Source: Erysipelotrichaceae bacterium
Lineage (GTDB): Bacteria > Bacillota_I > Bacilli_A > RFN20 > CAG-826
Direction of reading: 5' to 3'
DNA: 64,000 nucleotides
Assembly: GCA_015058945.1 (NCBI GenBank)
Contig: SVBF01000011.1
Location: forward strand, 133,276-197,275
A program made the translations under genes and the position numbers. A model generated the notes under the pieces. The model had not been told where the DNA came from. It searched no databases and saw only the letters and a program-made list of their open reading frames with translations. How positions within the stretch are numbered: position 1 is the stretch's first letter; every line of letters begins with the position of its first letter. Below, piece by piece: positions 7,821 through 15,642 of this stretch.

Positions 7821-8941
7821 CCATAGCCACGACCGAAACCACATCCGCGAAAGGCAAATACTACCCCGTTTTGGATTTGGTCCGCTTCGTCGCGGCCATG
7901 CTCATCGTCTTCATCCACGTCTTCCCCGAAGGGAGCAGCGCCTCTTCGGTGGGTTTCGATGCCTCGGTCCCCATGTTGCTCGCCGAGTCCTTCGTCTTTG
8001 CCTTGCTGCGCGGTGGCGTCCCCCTCTTCTTCCTCATCAGTTCCTTCCTGCTCTTTCGTCGCATTGAGGCGGACAAGGAAAACAAGTGGAAGCTTGTCGG
8101 CGCCTTTTGCCTGCGACTCCTCTATCTCTACCTCTTCTGGTATGTCGTCGCCTTGCCGCTTACCATTCGCGACATCGTCGGTTTCGTTTCCGTTAACGAT
8201 ACCTATGGCCTAATTCGATATATCGTCATCACCTTATGGAAAGGCGCGCCGCGCGGCTTCTGGTTCCTCGTCGCGCTCGCCTTAGGGATCCTCATCAGCG
8301 CGAAAATCGAGGGCAAGAAACCCCTCATCGCCCTGCTCGTCCTCTCGGGCATCCTCTATGCCTATGGCTGCCTCAATTCCGCCTATTTTGGTTTGTTTCA
8401 GCTTAGCGACGATCCCTTCTCCCGCATCTTCTATATGGTCGGCGATTACCTCGAGCTCGCCTATTGCCCCCTCGAAGGGCTCTTCTTCGTCGCCTTGGGC
8501 AAGGTCTTTGCCCTGCATGGCCCCTTCAAGATCAAAGGGAACGTCCCGTTTATCGTCCTCGCGTTCCTCCTCATGGTCGGTGAGCTCTTCCTGACGCTAT
8601 ATCTTGGCATCCACGTCTACGCGGACGCCTTCTTCACCTTGCCTTTGTTCGTCTTCCTCTTGTTGAACCGCCTGCTGCCGATTGAAACCAAAAGCGCGTC
8701 GTTTGCCTTAACCGCTAAGCGCCTAAAGAAAGTCGGCAGTTTCTCCTACCTCTTCCACGTGCAGTTCTTCGTCTATATGCACTGGATTTTGGACGCGAGT
8801 GGATATAACCCCTTCCGGGAGAACGTCTATCTCCTCTTCCTCCCCTACCTCGCAGCCGTCTTGCTCTGTTTCCTCTTGCAGCCCTTGTTCGAAAGGCTAT
8901 CGCATCATCGTTATTTGGGCTTTCTCAAATATTCCTATTAG
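7817..8941 (+). CDS. acyltransferase family 3 membrane protein (second copy)
   Basis: A 374-residue polytopic protein with about ten hydrophobic segments. The N-terminal motif YYPVLDLVRFVAAMLIVFIH is the classic start of Acyl_transf_3 proteins (catalytic His after the first segment), followed by RGGVPLFFLISSFLLFRR. The start codon overlaps the stop of the YwaF-like gene (ATGA), so the two are translationally coupled. It is distinct from the family member at 5660. Likely role is transfer of an acyl group to a cell-surface sugar or lipid; acceptor unknown. Confidence 0.88.
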   Translation: MTIATTETTSAKGKYYPVLDLVRFVAAMLIVFIHVFPEGSSASSVGFDASVPMLLAESFVFALLRGGVPLFFLISSFLLFRRIEADKENKWKLVGAFCLRLLYLYLFWYVVALPLTIRDIVGFVSVNDTYGLIRYIVITLWKGAPRGFWFLVALALGILISAKIEGKKPLIALLVLSGILYAYGCLNSAYFGLFQLSDDPFSRIFYMVGDYLELAYCPLEGLFFVALGKVFALHGPFKIKGNVPFIVLAFLLMVGELFLTLYLGIHVYADAFFTLPLFVFLLLNRLLPIETKSASFALTAKRLKKVGSFSYLFHVQFFVYMHWILDASGYNPFRENVYLLFLPYLAAVLLCFLLQPLFERLSHHRYLGFLKYSY

Positions 8942-8972
8942 GTGATGATTCCTCATCTATGGTGATAAAGTA

Positions 8973-9902
8973 ATGGACGTGAATAAGAAAACGGAAATCG
9001 TCAACGCCAGGCGGATCAACAAAATACGCTGGATCGCCGGACTATCGATGTCGGTGCTGGTCATCGTTTTCACCGTCGTGGCGACCATTTTGAACATCAC
9101 CAATTTCTATGGGGACACCTCCTACCTCGCGGGATTCGGGACCTTGAGGATGTTCACCACGTTATCCAACATCATCGCCGCCGTCGCGGCCTTCATGTGC
9201 CTGCCCTTCCAGCTCGATGGCCTCAAGCGCGACCGTTATAAGCTACCCTCGTGGATCGTGGTCTTGCTTTATGTCGGCGCCGTCGGCACGTTCCTGACCT
9301 TCCTCATCGCCCTGACCTTCCTCTCCGCGACCCAAGGCTTCGTCAAGGCGATGTTTGGCAATTCCAACCTCTTCATGCACACGATCAGCCCCATCTGCAT
9401 CACGGCGCTTTTCGTCTTGATCCTCACCGACGCCCATATCGGCTTCCGCGCCTCTTTCTTGGCCATGATCCCGACCGTCCTTTATTGTCTGCTCTATTAC
9501 ATCATGGTCTTCGCCTTAGGCATCTGGGAGGACCATTACCAGGCCAACACCTTCGTCCCGTGGCCGGTCAGTCTGCTCTTCATCTTGTCGCTCGCCTTTG
9601 GCATCGCCCAGGGACTACGCGCCCTGCATAACCTCATGAACAAAAGGGTCACCGCCATGGTCGCGCGTTATTACCTCGAAGCACCCGATTTCGAATTCCC
9701 GCGCGTCAGCGACGCCGTCGCCCATCTCGCCGAGGTGCGTTCCAAGTTCCATTTTGACGGGGACGACATCGATATCCCGGTGGACATCATCGCATTGCTT
9801 TGCCAGCGTTATAGCGCCTCCATCGTCCCCCTCGACATCCTTTACGACATCTATCTCGAAAACTACATGAGATTCATCAAAAAGCCGGACGAGGCGAAAT
9901 AA
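8973..9902 (+). CDS. polytopic membrane protein, function unknown
   Basis: A 309-residue protein with six or so hydrophobic segments between residues 20 and 220, followed by a ~90-residue soluble tail. The pattern (FTTLSNIIAAVAAFMCLP, LFMHTISPICITALFVL, ending in a W-rich PWPV segment) resembles Pr6Pr/FAR-17a-type membrane proteins, but I am not sure of the family. It follows the acyltransferase with a 31-base gap, with GGTGAT before the ATG, and probably belongs to the same transcript. Confidence 0.7.
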   Translation: MDVNKKTEIVNARRINKIRWIAGLSMSVLVIVFTVVATILNITNFYGDTSYLAGFGTLRMFTTLSNIIAAVAAFMCLPFQLDGLKRDRYKLPSWIVVLLYVGAVGTFLTFLIALTFLSATQGFVKAMFGNSNLFMHTISPICITALFVLILTDAHIGFRASFLAMIPTVLYCLLYYIMVFALGIWEDHYQANTFVPWPVSLLFILSLAFGIAQGLRALHNLMNKRVTAMVARYYLEAPDFEFPRVSDAVAHLAEVRSKFHFDGDDIDIPVDIIALLCQRYSASIVPLDILYDIYLENYMRFIKKPDEAK

Positions 9903-10049
9903 AACCCCGTATTTATGAATTACAACCGCGCTCATCATGCGGTTTTCTTTATCATATTTATACACTGTATAGTATTCGGCGATCGGTTTTTGAGCAAAAT
10001 CGGACCTTGGCTTCCTATATGTTGGTGGGAGCACAAGGAGGTAATCCAA

Positions 10050-10181
10050 ATGTTCCTACCTCAAAAAAAGGTTGCCCAGTCTGCTTGCTTTTGGGGAAGA
10101 AAGATCTATGCTCGACAGGATAATTATCCTATTGCTGCTTATCTTGCTTCTTACGAGGTAAGCAAAAAGGTTCCTGCGTAA
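10050..10181 (+). CDS. possible 43-residue frame overlapping the Leu-rich peptide
   Basis: This frame has the best ribosome site of the locus (AAGGAGG at 10035-10041, eight bases before the ATG) but an unremarkable, mildly basic translation. It overlaps the whole 17-residue hydrophobic frame in another register. An overlapping, well-translated frame of this kind is known from hok/mok-type toxin genes, where it couples translation of the toxin. It may be that, or simply chance. Confidence 0.3.
   Translation: MFLPQKKVAQSACFWGRKIYARQDNYPIAAYLASYEVSKKVPA
10108..10161 (+). CDS. possible 17-residue Leu/Ile-rich membrane toxin
   Basis: The frame encodes MLDRIIILLLLILLLTR. A short charged start is followed by an uninterrupted run of leucine and isoleucine and a basic end, closely resembling Ibs-type type I toxins. 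GGGGAAGA lies 6-10 bases upstream. The stop codon sits three bases before a strong hairpin at 10169-10190. Opposite it, a minus-strand SigA-type promoter reads towards the gene. Family assignment is by character only; at this length, similarity is weak evidence. Confidence 0.4.
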   Translation: MLDRIIILLLLILLLTR

Positions 10182-10250
10182 GCGGGAACCCAAAGCCTTA
10201 GAAGCATTATAGTGCTTCACCGGCCACCTCGCAAGACTGGGTGCGACGGC
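10164..10250 (-). ncRNA. promoter-terminator RNA cassette, copy A
   Basis: On the minus strand TTGCGA (10229-10234), a 17-base spacer and TATAAT (10206-10211) form a near-consensus promoter. About 10 bases after the expected start begins the hairpin GGTTCCCGC/GCAGGAACC, which ends in TTTTT at 10164-10168. The product would be only ~35-40 nt. It points at the 3' end of the Leu-rich frame, so read-through would give an antisense RNA. Confidence 0.5.
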
Positions 10251-10324
10251 CGGGCTTGAGGTAATGCGGCGTCACCGCAGAGTTCCTCGTTCCCATTCCG
10301 GCTTGCCTTCGCCGCCCTAAAATA

Positions 10325-10408
10325 AAAGGTCCCGCATTAGCGGGAACCAGTAACCTTAGAAGCATTATAGTGCTTCACCGGCCACCATCGCAAGACTGGG
10401 TGCGAAGG
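10325..10408 (-). ncRNA. promoter-terminator RNA cassette, copy B
   Basis: A ~80-base near-copy of cassette A: TTGCGA (10388-10393), an 18-base spacer, TATAAT (10364-10369), and the hairpin GGTTCCCGC/GCGGGACC followed by TTTTATTTT. No hydrophobic peptide frame faces it. The block between the copies (10251-10324) is not repeated. The duplication may mark a locus that lost one toxin gene. Confidence 0.5.
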
Positions 10409-10440
10409 CAAAGGTATAATGACTCCCTGAAGGAAGACCT

Positions 10441-11688
10441 ATGTTCAAAATCATCGCCATCGTCATCCTGTCCGTCCGCTTCCTGTTCGATTTCGGGTTG
10501 CATGTTTTGGAATACAAAAGCCGTAACCGCGGCATCCCCGAGGAATTAAGCGACGTCTACGATGAAGCGACCTACCTCAAATGGAAACGCTATGCCGCCG
10601 AGAAGCTGCTCGTCTCCATGATCAAGGACGCCGTGTCGTTCCTCTTTTTGCTCGCCTTATTGTCTAGTCCCCTGCTTTCCATGGCGGCCATGCCGATTGA
10701 GAACCCCTATACCTCCGCGATCGTCGTGCTTCTGGTCGCCTTAGGCGGGGATATTCTCCTCTCGATGCCCTTTGACTATGTCCGCGACATCAAGATCGAG
10801 ACCAAATATGGGTTCAACCTGTCAAGCGTGGGCACCTTCCTCGCCGATCAGATCAAACAGGTCGTCATCTCGATGGGACTCGTCATGGGTTTGACCTGCC
10901 TCCTCGTCCTCATCCACCAATCCTTAGGCGATTACACCATCCTCCTTTTCAGCCTCATCCTCTTCGGGCTAGTCCTAGCCATCTCGTTCTTCTACCCCTT
11001 CTTCTCGAAGATCTACAACAAGTTCGCCTCCTTGGAGGAAGGGGAACTTAGGGACGCGTTAACCAAGATGCTCGAAAGCCATCGTTACCACGTCCGCGAC
11101 ATCAAGGTCATGGACGCCTCGCGCAGGACGACGAAATCCAACGCCTATTTCACGGGCTTTGGCAAAAGCAAGACCATCGTCCTCTACGACAATCTCCTTA
11201 GGTCCATGACCAAGGAGCAGATCCTCGCGATCTTCGCCCATGAGATGGGGCATGGCTTGCATAAGGACACGTTGAAGAGTTCCCTGGTCTCGCTAGGCCA
11301 AATCGTCCTGATCGTCGTTTTGGCTTGGCTGCTACTAAAGTTCCCGGAGATTTACCAAGATTTTGGCTTCTCCCGCGTCGATTACGGCTTCATGATCGTC
11401 TTGCTCCTCTCCGTCTTGCTCCCTCTCGTCGTCACCTTGGTAGGCTTAGCGCAGCACGCGATGGCTCGCAAAGCGGAATTCCGAGCCGACAAACAGGCGG
11501 TCGAGGAAGGCTATGGGGATGATTTGGTCTCCGCCTTAAAAACCTTGTTCCGCGAAGATCTCGGGGATCTGAATCCGCATCCCTTGGTCGTGAAGCTCAC
11601 CTATACCCATCCGACATTGCTCGAACGGGTCTGCCATATCAAGGCATACCAAAAGGAACGTCCCACGCAGGCGAAAGCAAGCGAATAG
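10441..11688 (+). CDS. M48-family (Ste24/CAAX protease-like) membrane metalloprotease
   Basis: A 415-residue membrane protein with the zinc protease motif FAHEMGHGLHKD (HExxH) near residue 266 and the third ligand in EFRADKQAVE. Further Ste24-type features are the N-terminal membrane segments and NAYFTGFGKSKTIVLYD before the active site. Ste24 enzymes cleave prenylated CAAX proteins in eukaryotes; bacterial relatives are usually assigned to membrane-protein quality control. A TATAAT box at 10415-10420 and AAGGAAG before the ATG give it its own promoter, immediately after RNA cassette B. Confidence 0.9.
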   Translation: MFKIIAIVILSVRFLFDFGLHVLEYKSRNRGIPEELSDVYDEATYLKWKRYAAEKLLVSMIKDAVSFLFLLALLSSPLLSMAAMPIENPYTSAIVVLLVALGGDILLSMPFDYVRDIKIETKYGFNLSSVGTFLADQIKQVVISMGLVMGLTCLLVLIHQSLGDYTILLFSLILFGLVLAISFFYPFFSKIYNKFASLEEGELRDALTKMLESHRYHVRDIKVMDASRRTTKSNAYFTGFGKSKTIVLYDNLLRSMTKEQILAIFAHEMGHGLHKDTLKSSLVSLGQIVLIVVLAWLLLKFPEIYQDFGFSRVDYGFMIVLLLSVLLPLVVTLVGLAQHAMARKAEFRADKQAVEEGYGDDLVSALKTLFREDLGDLNPHPLVVKLTYTHPTLLERVCHIKAYQKERPTQAKASE

Positions 11689-11704
11689 GCGGTCTTATCC
11701 CCAC

Positions 11705-13978
11705 CTATTCCATGTGCATCGCGTCCATGGAGAGGTTTTCGTTCACCTCGACATCCATGTCCTCTTCCACGGATTCTTCCTCCGCGGCGAGGCTATTTTG
11801 CACGCGCACGGCGAGGTCTTGCTTCAAGAGTTCCTCATGGGCCCTCTTCTGGTCGAGGATGATTTGCTGCTCATTAGGCGGAAGCGCCTTGAACGCGTCG
11901 AGTTCCCGCTGCTTCTGCTCCGTGTCAAGGAGAGTGCGGTCGGCGGCGATGGTTTTCTTACGCTGCTCGAGGAGCTTATCGGCGAACTTGCCGATCTTAT
12001 CGACGTCCTCGATGCGGGCGAGGGCTTTGCCTTTGATATTCTCGGCGGGGTTACCGTTATCATCGAGGTGACCGATTTCGGTCTTCTCGCGCTTATAGGC
12101 ATCCACCGCCGCCTTTAGTTCGGAAAGGCGGTCCCACTTGGGGTGACCATCCGAATGGATGGGATCTTCGGGGACGGGGGCGTTTTGATAGGCTTCCATC
12201 GCGTCCAACACGCGTTGGTAGCGCGCGGAGACGCCGAGGTAGGGTTTATGGCTTTTCGCGCTGTCGTAAAGGCTTTTGGAGTCCTCGGGCTTAAGCATCG
12301 TCGCTAGCGCGCGCTTGGAGCATTCGAGGTTTTGCTTCATCCCTTGGGTCACGATCGGCGCGGTGGTGAGCAGACGCTGCGCGGAGATGATCTTGGCGAA
12401 GTTGTTGTTGCCCGCGCTAAGCTCATTGAGGCTAAGCTTCTCCCAGTCCTCGCTTTTGACGATGGTGAGGCCATAGCCTTCCCCGGAGGCGTCAAAAGGC
12501 GGCAAGCCTTTCTCCGGGTCATAGGTATCGGCGGTGCGGACGGCTTCTTGCAAATCGTGCAGGCGTTCGTAGGCCGCGGAGATTTCCTCTTCGCTTAATC
12601 CATAGCCATGCAAGGTCGCGGTGAACATGCCTTCGTCGACCTGCAAGAGCTTTTGGGCCATCGCCTCGTCGATGACGCGCATGTTGCGGATGCCGCTAAG
12701 CTGGGCGATGTTATCGCCAGGCCTCAGGTGGCGTTTGAGGAAGGAAGCGTCGTTATCGATGCCTTTGATTGAGGTGAGCTTATGGGTCTCTGGGTCAAAC
12801 TTATAGAGCATGTTCCCCAAGTGACGGTCGACGTTGCCGCAGACATAGTCGAGAACCTGCAGATTGGCGAGCTGAATCTTGGCCTGCTTGCCTTCATAAG
12901 CCTCTAACGGGGCGATCCTCATTTCGTCGATGCCGTCTAATTGGTTGAGATCCTTGCCGTCGACGAATTCCATGAAGGTGCCCGTTTGGAAGGTGCCGTC
13001 GGGCATTTTCACGGCGAGCTGCTTGGATTTGGCGATGAGGTCGTTGACGCCCAAAAGGTTCGCGACGGAGCTCATGGCGCTATTGCGGCAATCGATGTTC
13101 TCCCCTGGATTCAGGCCGACCAACTCCTCGTTGACGCCGATCGAGATCGTCAACTGCTCCGCTTTGACGGTGAAGTCGAAGAGGGCGTTGAAGAAGTCCG
13201 GGTCATTCCGGTATTTCTCGAATTCCTCGTTCGCCTCGCCATAGAGGTCGAGGGCCGTGATCGTCTTGAAGGTGCGCATCGCCTCGGTGCGATGCTCGGG
13301 GGTATCGTCATATACCAACCCGCTTCTTTGGTTCATGAAGTTCGACGCGGTCGCGCCGGAGAAGCCCCCTTCAAAGAAGCGCACGTCGTCGATCGCGGTC
13401 CAAAAGGAAGCGAACTTCCCGTATTTGGCCTCCATCTCGTCGAGGAGGGCGACGTATTGGGCCCTCGGTTCGTAATTGGAACGCGCGGTGAACACACCGC
13501 GGGTCGGCACGCCGTCGAAATCGACGCTCAGCTGGATGCGAGAGCTCATGTTGCCCCCCACTCTCCGCAGCTCTTCGCTAGATACCTCGACGTTTTCGTA
13601 ACGGAAGTTCTCCATGGACTCGCGGAGGCTTTGGTTCGGATTCGGCTTGACGTTTTTGTATTCGATGTAGGACTTGGCGAGGAACTCCTTGTTGAAGTTC
13701 TTCATTAACTGCAGCCGCACTTCGTCCTCGGTCGTGTTGGCCTCGACCTTGGTGAACTTCCTAACGGCGGCCACGGCCTCGTCGAATTTCTTCTCGATGT
13801 TCTCATAGGCCCTTGGGGTGATGGGACGATAGGTCCCGTCGCCCTGGGCCAATTGGTATGGGCCCATGGCCTCCATGAGGTCGTTGACCTTCTGCATGGC
13901 CTCCTTCCACTCGGGGCTATCGGTGCCTTGGGTTTTGTTTAGGAAGCCGCTGAAGGCGAGCATCTCTTCGTATTTCAT
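11705..13978 (-). CDS. kinase-like protein with shared C-terminal motif (paralogue 1)
   Basis: A 757-residue cytoplasmic-looking protein with no signal peptide or membrane segment. Its centre contains CGNVDRHLGNMLY (about residues 380-392) and GIDNDASF (406-413), the catalytic-loop and metal-binding motifs expected of HipA/PI3-4-kinase-like folds. Residues ~620-730 form a C-terminal region shared with four other proteins in this window, ending in LAVRVQNSL (722-730) and a 27-residue acidic tail. The ATG at 13978 has GGAGG eight bases upstream, identical in layout to the paralogue at 30478, so the longer frame is rejected. The promoter carries the 7-4-7 box. Substrate and family are unknown; kinase activity is inference. 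Confidence 0.85.
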   Translation of the reverse strand: MKYEEMLAFSGFLNKTQGTDSPEWKEAMQKVNDLMEAMGPYQLAQGDGTYRPITPRAYENIEKKFDEAVAAVRKFTKVEANTTEDEVRLQLMKNFNKEFLAKSYIEYKNVKPNPNQSLRESMENFRYENVEVSSEELRRVGGNMSSRIQLSVDFDGVPTRGVFTARSNYEPRAQYVALLDEMEAKYGKFASFWTAIDDVRFFEGGFSGATASNFMNQRSGLVYDDTPEHRTEAMRTFKTITALDLYGEANEEFEKYRNDPDFFNALFDFTVKAEQLTISIGVNEELVGLNPGENIDCRNSAMSSVANLLGVNDLIAKSKQLAVKMPDGTFQTGTFMEFVDGKDLNQLDGIDEMRIAPLEAYEGKQAKIQLANLQVLDYVCGNVDRHLGNMLYKFDPETHKLTSIKGIDNDASFLKRHLRPGDNIAQLSGIRNMRVIDEAMAQKLLQVDEGMFTATLHGYGLSEEEISAAYERLHDLQEAVRTADTYDPEKGLPPFDASGEGYGLTIVKSEDWEKLSLNELSAGNNNFAKIISAQRLLTTAPIVTQGMKQNLECSKRALATMLKPEDSKSLYDSAKSHKPYLGVSARYQRVLDAMEAYQNAPVPEDPIHSDGHPKWDRLSELKAAVDAYKREKTEIGHLDDNGNPAENIKGKALARIEDVDKIGKFADKLLEQRKKTIAADRTLLDTEQKQRELDAFKALPPNEQQIILDQKRAHEELLKQDLAVRVQNSLAAEEESVEEDMDVEVNENLSMDAMHME

Positions 13979-14001
13979 ACGCGAATCCTCCGATTGAGGT
14001 A

Positions 14002-14035
14002 ATTGTAAAAGGATTCGCGCCACTAAAGTGCAACA
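14002..14035 (-). promoter_or_regulatory. 7-4-7 activator box and -10 of kinase-like gene 1
   Basis: Read in gene direction: TGTTGCA-CTTT-AGTGGCG at 14035-14018, ten bases, then TACAAT at 14007-14002. The -35 position has no consensus hexamer. The second half-site is the weakest of the set. Confidence 0.6.
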
Positions 14036-14056
14036 ACCATAGAAAACACGCCTGCA

Positions 14057-14203
14057 GTTCTAATGGAAATTAGGAAAGAAGCATTTGGGTAAAGGCCCAC
14101 ATCGAATAGATCGGCCATCTCGGCTTGGGTGAGCCATACAATTCCTTTCTTCGCGTCCATACCCATGTCCAAGGACAAACCGTCCTCGGTGAATAACGTA
14201 CCT
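14057..14203 (-). pseudogene. RhuM-family N-terminal fragment
   Basis: The minus-strand translation contains LSLDMGMDAKKGIVWLTQAE followed by MADLFDVG, matching the N-terminal VWLTQxxMAxLF signature of RhuM-type (virulence/Fic-associated) proteins. The similarity then stops, and the frame runs into the promoter of the kinase-like gene. Upstream sequence is out of frame. It is a remnant of an inserted or deleted gene. Confidence 0.55.
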
Positions 14204-14355
14204 ACGAAAAGAATACCGACGGCGACGAGACAATTTCATTTGGTGGAGTACGATGCGGGAAGCCATGATGTATCGCCGATTTTATAGATGCCGTCGAGCT
14301 TTTGCCCAAAATGTATCGCCGGCTTTATTTTTCCTTATAGTATAACCATATCCCC

Positions 14356-14518
14356 GTTGTCTTTTTGTTGTCCGGAAATCGGCTGTTCTAGACAATGGCT
14401 TGAGCCCTACTTCTCACCATCCGTTGTCCGCGTTTCCGTGGCTACGTTTTTCTTTTGCCCTAGGCGGTTGTCCGTATTAGGCCCTTTCGCGGTTGTCCCG
14501 ATGACTCCAAAGACAACG
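14356..14518. repeat. cluster of GTTGTCC direct repeats
   Basis: GTTGTC(C/T) occurs at 14356, 14367, 14423, 14467 and 14492, with an inverted GACAACG at 14512. Five copies in 150 bases beside an integrase-bearing element suggest recombinase arm sites or regulator sites. Two further copies (GTTGTCCC, 11 bases apart) lie at 28159-28177. Confidence 0.4.
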
Positions 14519-14546
14519 AAGGCCCCCAGCGATGAGGGCCTCTTTT
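14519..14546. terminator. hairpin terminator after the XRE repressor gene
   Basis: AGGCCC/GGGCCT stem. On the plus strand it is followed by CTTTT; on the minus strand, where it follows the repressor gene, by a weak T-rich run. Confidence 0.5.
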
Positions 14547-14561
14547 GCGCATACGCTAACC

Positions 14562-14918
14562 TTATTCTTCCTTCTTGCCGCCGGAATGCCTGATGAGGAT
14601 CTCGGTCGCCTTCTTCAGCGTCTCGATCTCCTCGTCGTCGAGGTCGTCGGACATGGCGTCGTTTCCGAATAGCCAGTCGATGGAGACCCCTAGGAGCTTG
14701 GATAGGTTGAGGAACGGATATGCGGTCTCGGGGAGGATCGGCTTGTTCTCCCACCTGTTGTAAGTCACCAGCGAGACGCCGATGGCCTCCGCCACCTGCT
14801 TCTGGGTGAGCCCGGCGGCGCTCCTGGCGGTGATGAGCCTGTCCCAGTGCTTCAGGTACGGGCCGTGGAACTCCTCGATCTCCTCCTCGGTTAGGGGATG
14901 GTTTATCTTGCGTGGCAT
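14562..14918 (-). CDS. XRE-family repressor of the integrative element
   Basis: A 118-residue helix-turn-helix protein. The XRE domain spans about residues 28-85 (LITARSAAGLTQKQVAEAIG, SLVTYNRWENKPILP, FLNLSKLLGVSIDWLFG) followed by a charged tail. It is transcribed divergently from the element's small gene, Rep and integrase, the usual layout of a phage- or ICE-like repressor controlling the lysis or excision genes. Its likely operators are inverted TAGATGAC/GTCATCTA half-sites in the divergent spacer. GGAGGG lies upstream of the ATG. Confidence 0.85.
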   Translation of the reverse strand: MPRKINHPLTEEEIEEFHGPYLKHWDRLITARSAAGLTQKQVAEAIGVSLVTYNRWENKPILPETAYPFLNLSKLLGVSIDWLFGNDAMSDDLDDEEIETLKKATEILIRHSGGKKEE

Positions 14919-14969
14919 GTTTTTCCCTCCAAATATATCTTTTATTTAATGTTTTCTCTTGTAGATGCT

Positions 14970-15033
14970 AAATAGATGACGTATAGTTTTCGTGTCATAG
15001 GTGATAAATGAATCCGGAAAACGTGTCATCTAT
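14970..15033. promoter_or_regulatory. divergent operator region of the element
   Basis: The spacer has ATAGATGACG near 14976 and its inverted copy CGTGTCATCTAT near 15024, with related GTCATAGGTGATAA between them. The symmetric spacing and the position between the repressor and the rightward genes suggest repressor binding sites. Confidence 0.45.
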
Positions 15034-15145
15034 GATTCATCGAGACCTATTATGGACGGGAAGTCAGGCCAAATCAACGTTTATTTCCCCTCCTGCGGTC
15101 CGGAAAGGAACCAATGACTTGAGCAAGCAACGTACAGAAGACGGG

Positions 15146-15481
15146 ATGAAGGAACGCTACCTTAAGGTCGACAGAAGGCTCGTCGACGACCTCGTCTCCG
15201 TCGGGATGACCAGACCCCTGGCGATATACATAGCCGTCTGCGACATCCCCGGATGCACCTACAGGATCGTCTGCCACGAGATACACGTAAAAGGGAAGAA
15301 CCGCATGGAGGTGTTGGGCCCATACGAGGACCTGAAGAAGGCGATTACCGCCTACAAGGCCGCCAAATGGTTCGACTCCCTCGACCGCAAGGGAAGGCGC
15401 CTCATGTGCATTGAGCGTTCCCTAGACCAAGGGCTCTCCTGGCCCGACGTCGTTTACCAGGACGACGACAGCAAGCAATAA
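15146..15481 (+). CDS. small element protein, function unknown
   Basis: A 111-residue protein beginning MKERYLKVDRRLVDDLVSVG. An upstream in-frame ATG at 15008 has a plausible ribosome site, but the extra 46 codons are AT-richer and differ in codon use from the rest, so I start at 15146. The middle contains a likely beta-hairpin (YRIVCHEIHVKGKNRMEVLGPY). It is the first rightward gene of the element and lies in the position where such elements carry excisionase or Rep-accessory genes, but no known family was recognised. Confidence 0.6.
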   Translation: MKERYLKVDRRLVDDLVSVGMTRPLAIYIAVCDIPGCTYRIVCHEIHVKGKNRMEVLGPYEDLKKAITAYKAAKWFDSLDRKGRRLMCIERSLDQGLSWPDVVYQDDDSKQ

Positions 15482-15489
15482 GGAAAGGC

Positions 15490-15632
15490 GCGCACGCCGT
15501 ACCCACGAGGGTGCGCCATGTGGACACGGACGTGTCCCACCGCTTCTTTGAAGCGACGAAAAGCGACGGCCGGATGGCGGGGACCCGATAGCGGCGAGCT
15601 CGGGGCCGCCACGGCCGAATAACCAAAGAAAG
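15490..15632. other. GC-rich hairpin cluster, candidate replication/transfer origin
   Basis: Between the small gene and Rep lie several strong dyads: GTGGACACG/CGTGTCCCAC near 15519, CGCTTC/GAAGCG near 15540, and CGGCCG repeated at both ends of a ~50-base GC-rich block to 15617. No reading frame is credible. Rep_trans initiators act on hairpin origins next to their own gene, so this is the best origin candidate. Inference only. Confidence 0.4.
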
Positions 15633-15642
15633 GCAGGTATAA

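Noticed and set aside
14288..14593. 101-codon plus-strand frame
   Set aside because: No ribosome site, odd composition, and it overlaps the repeat cluster and the repressor terminator.
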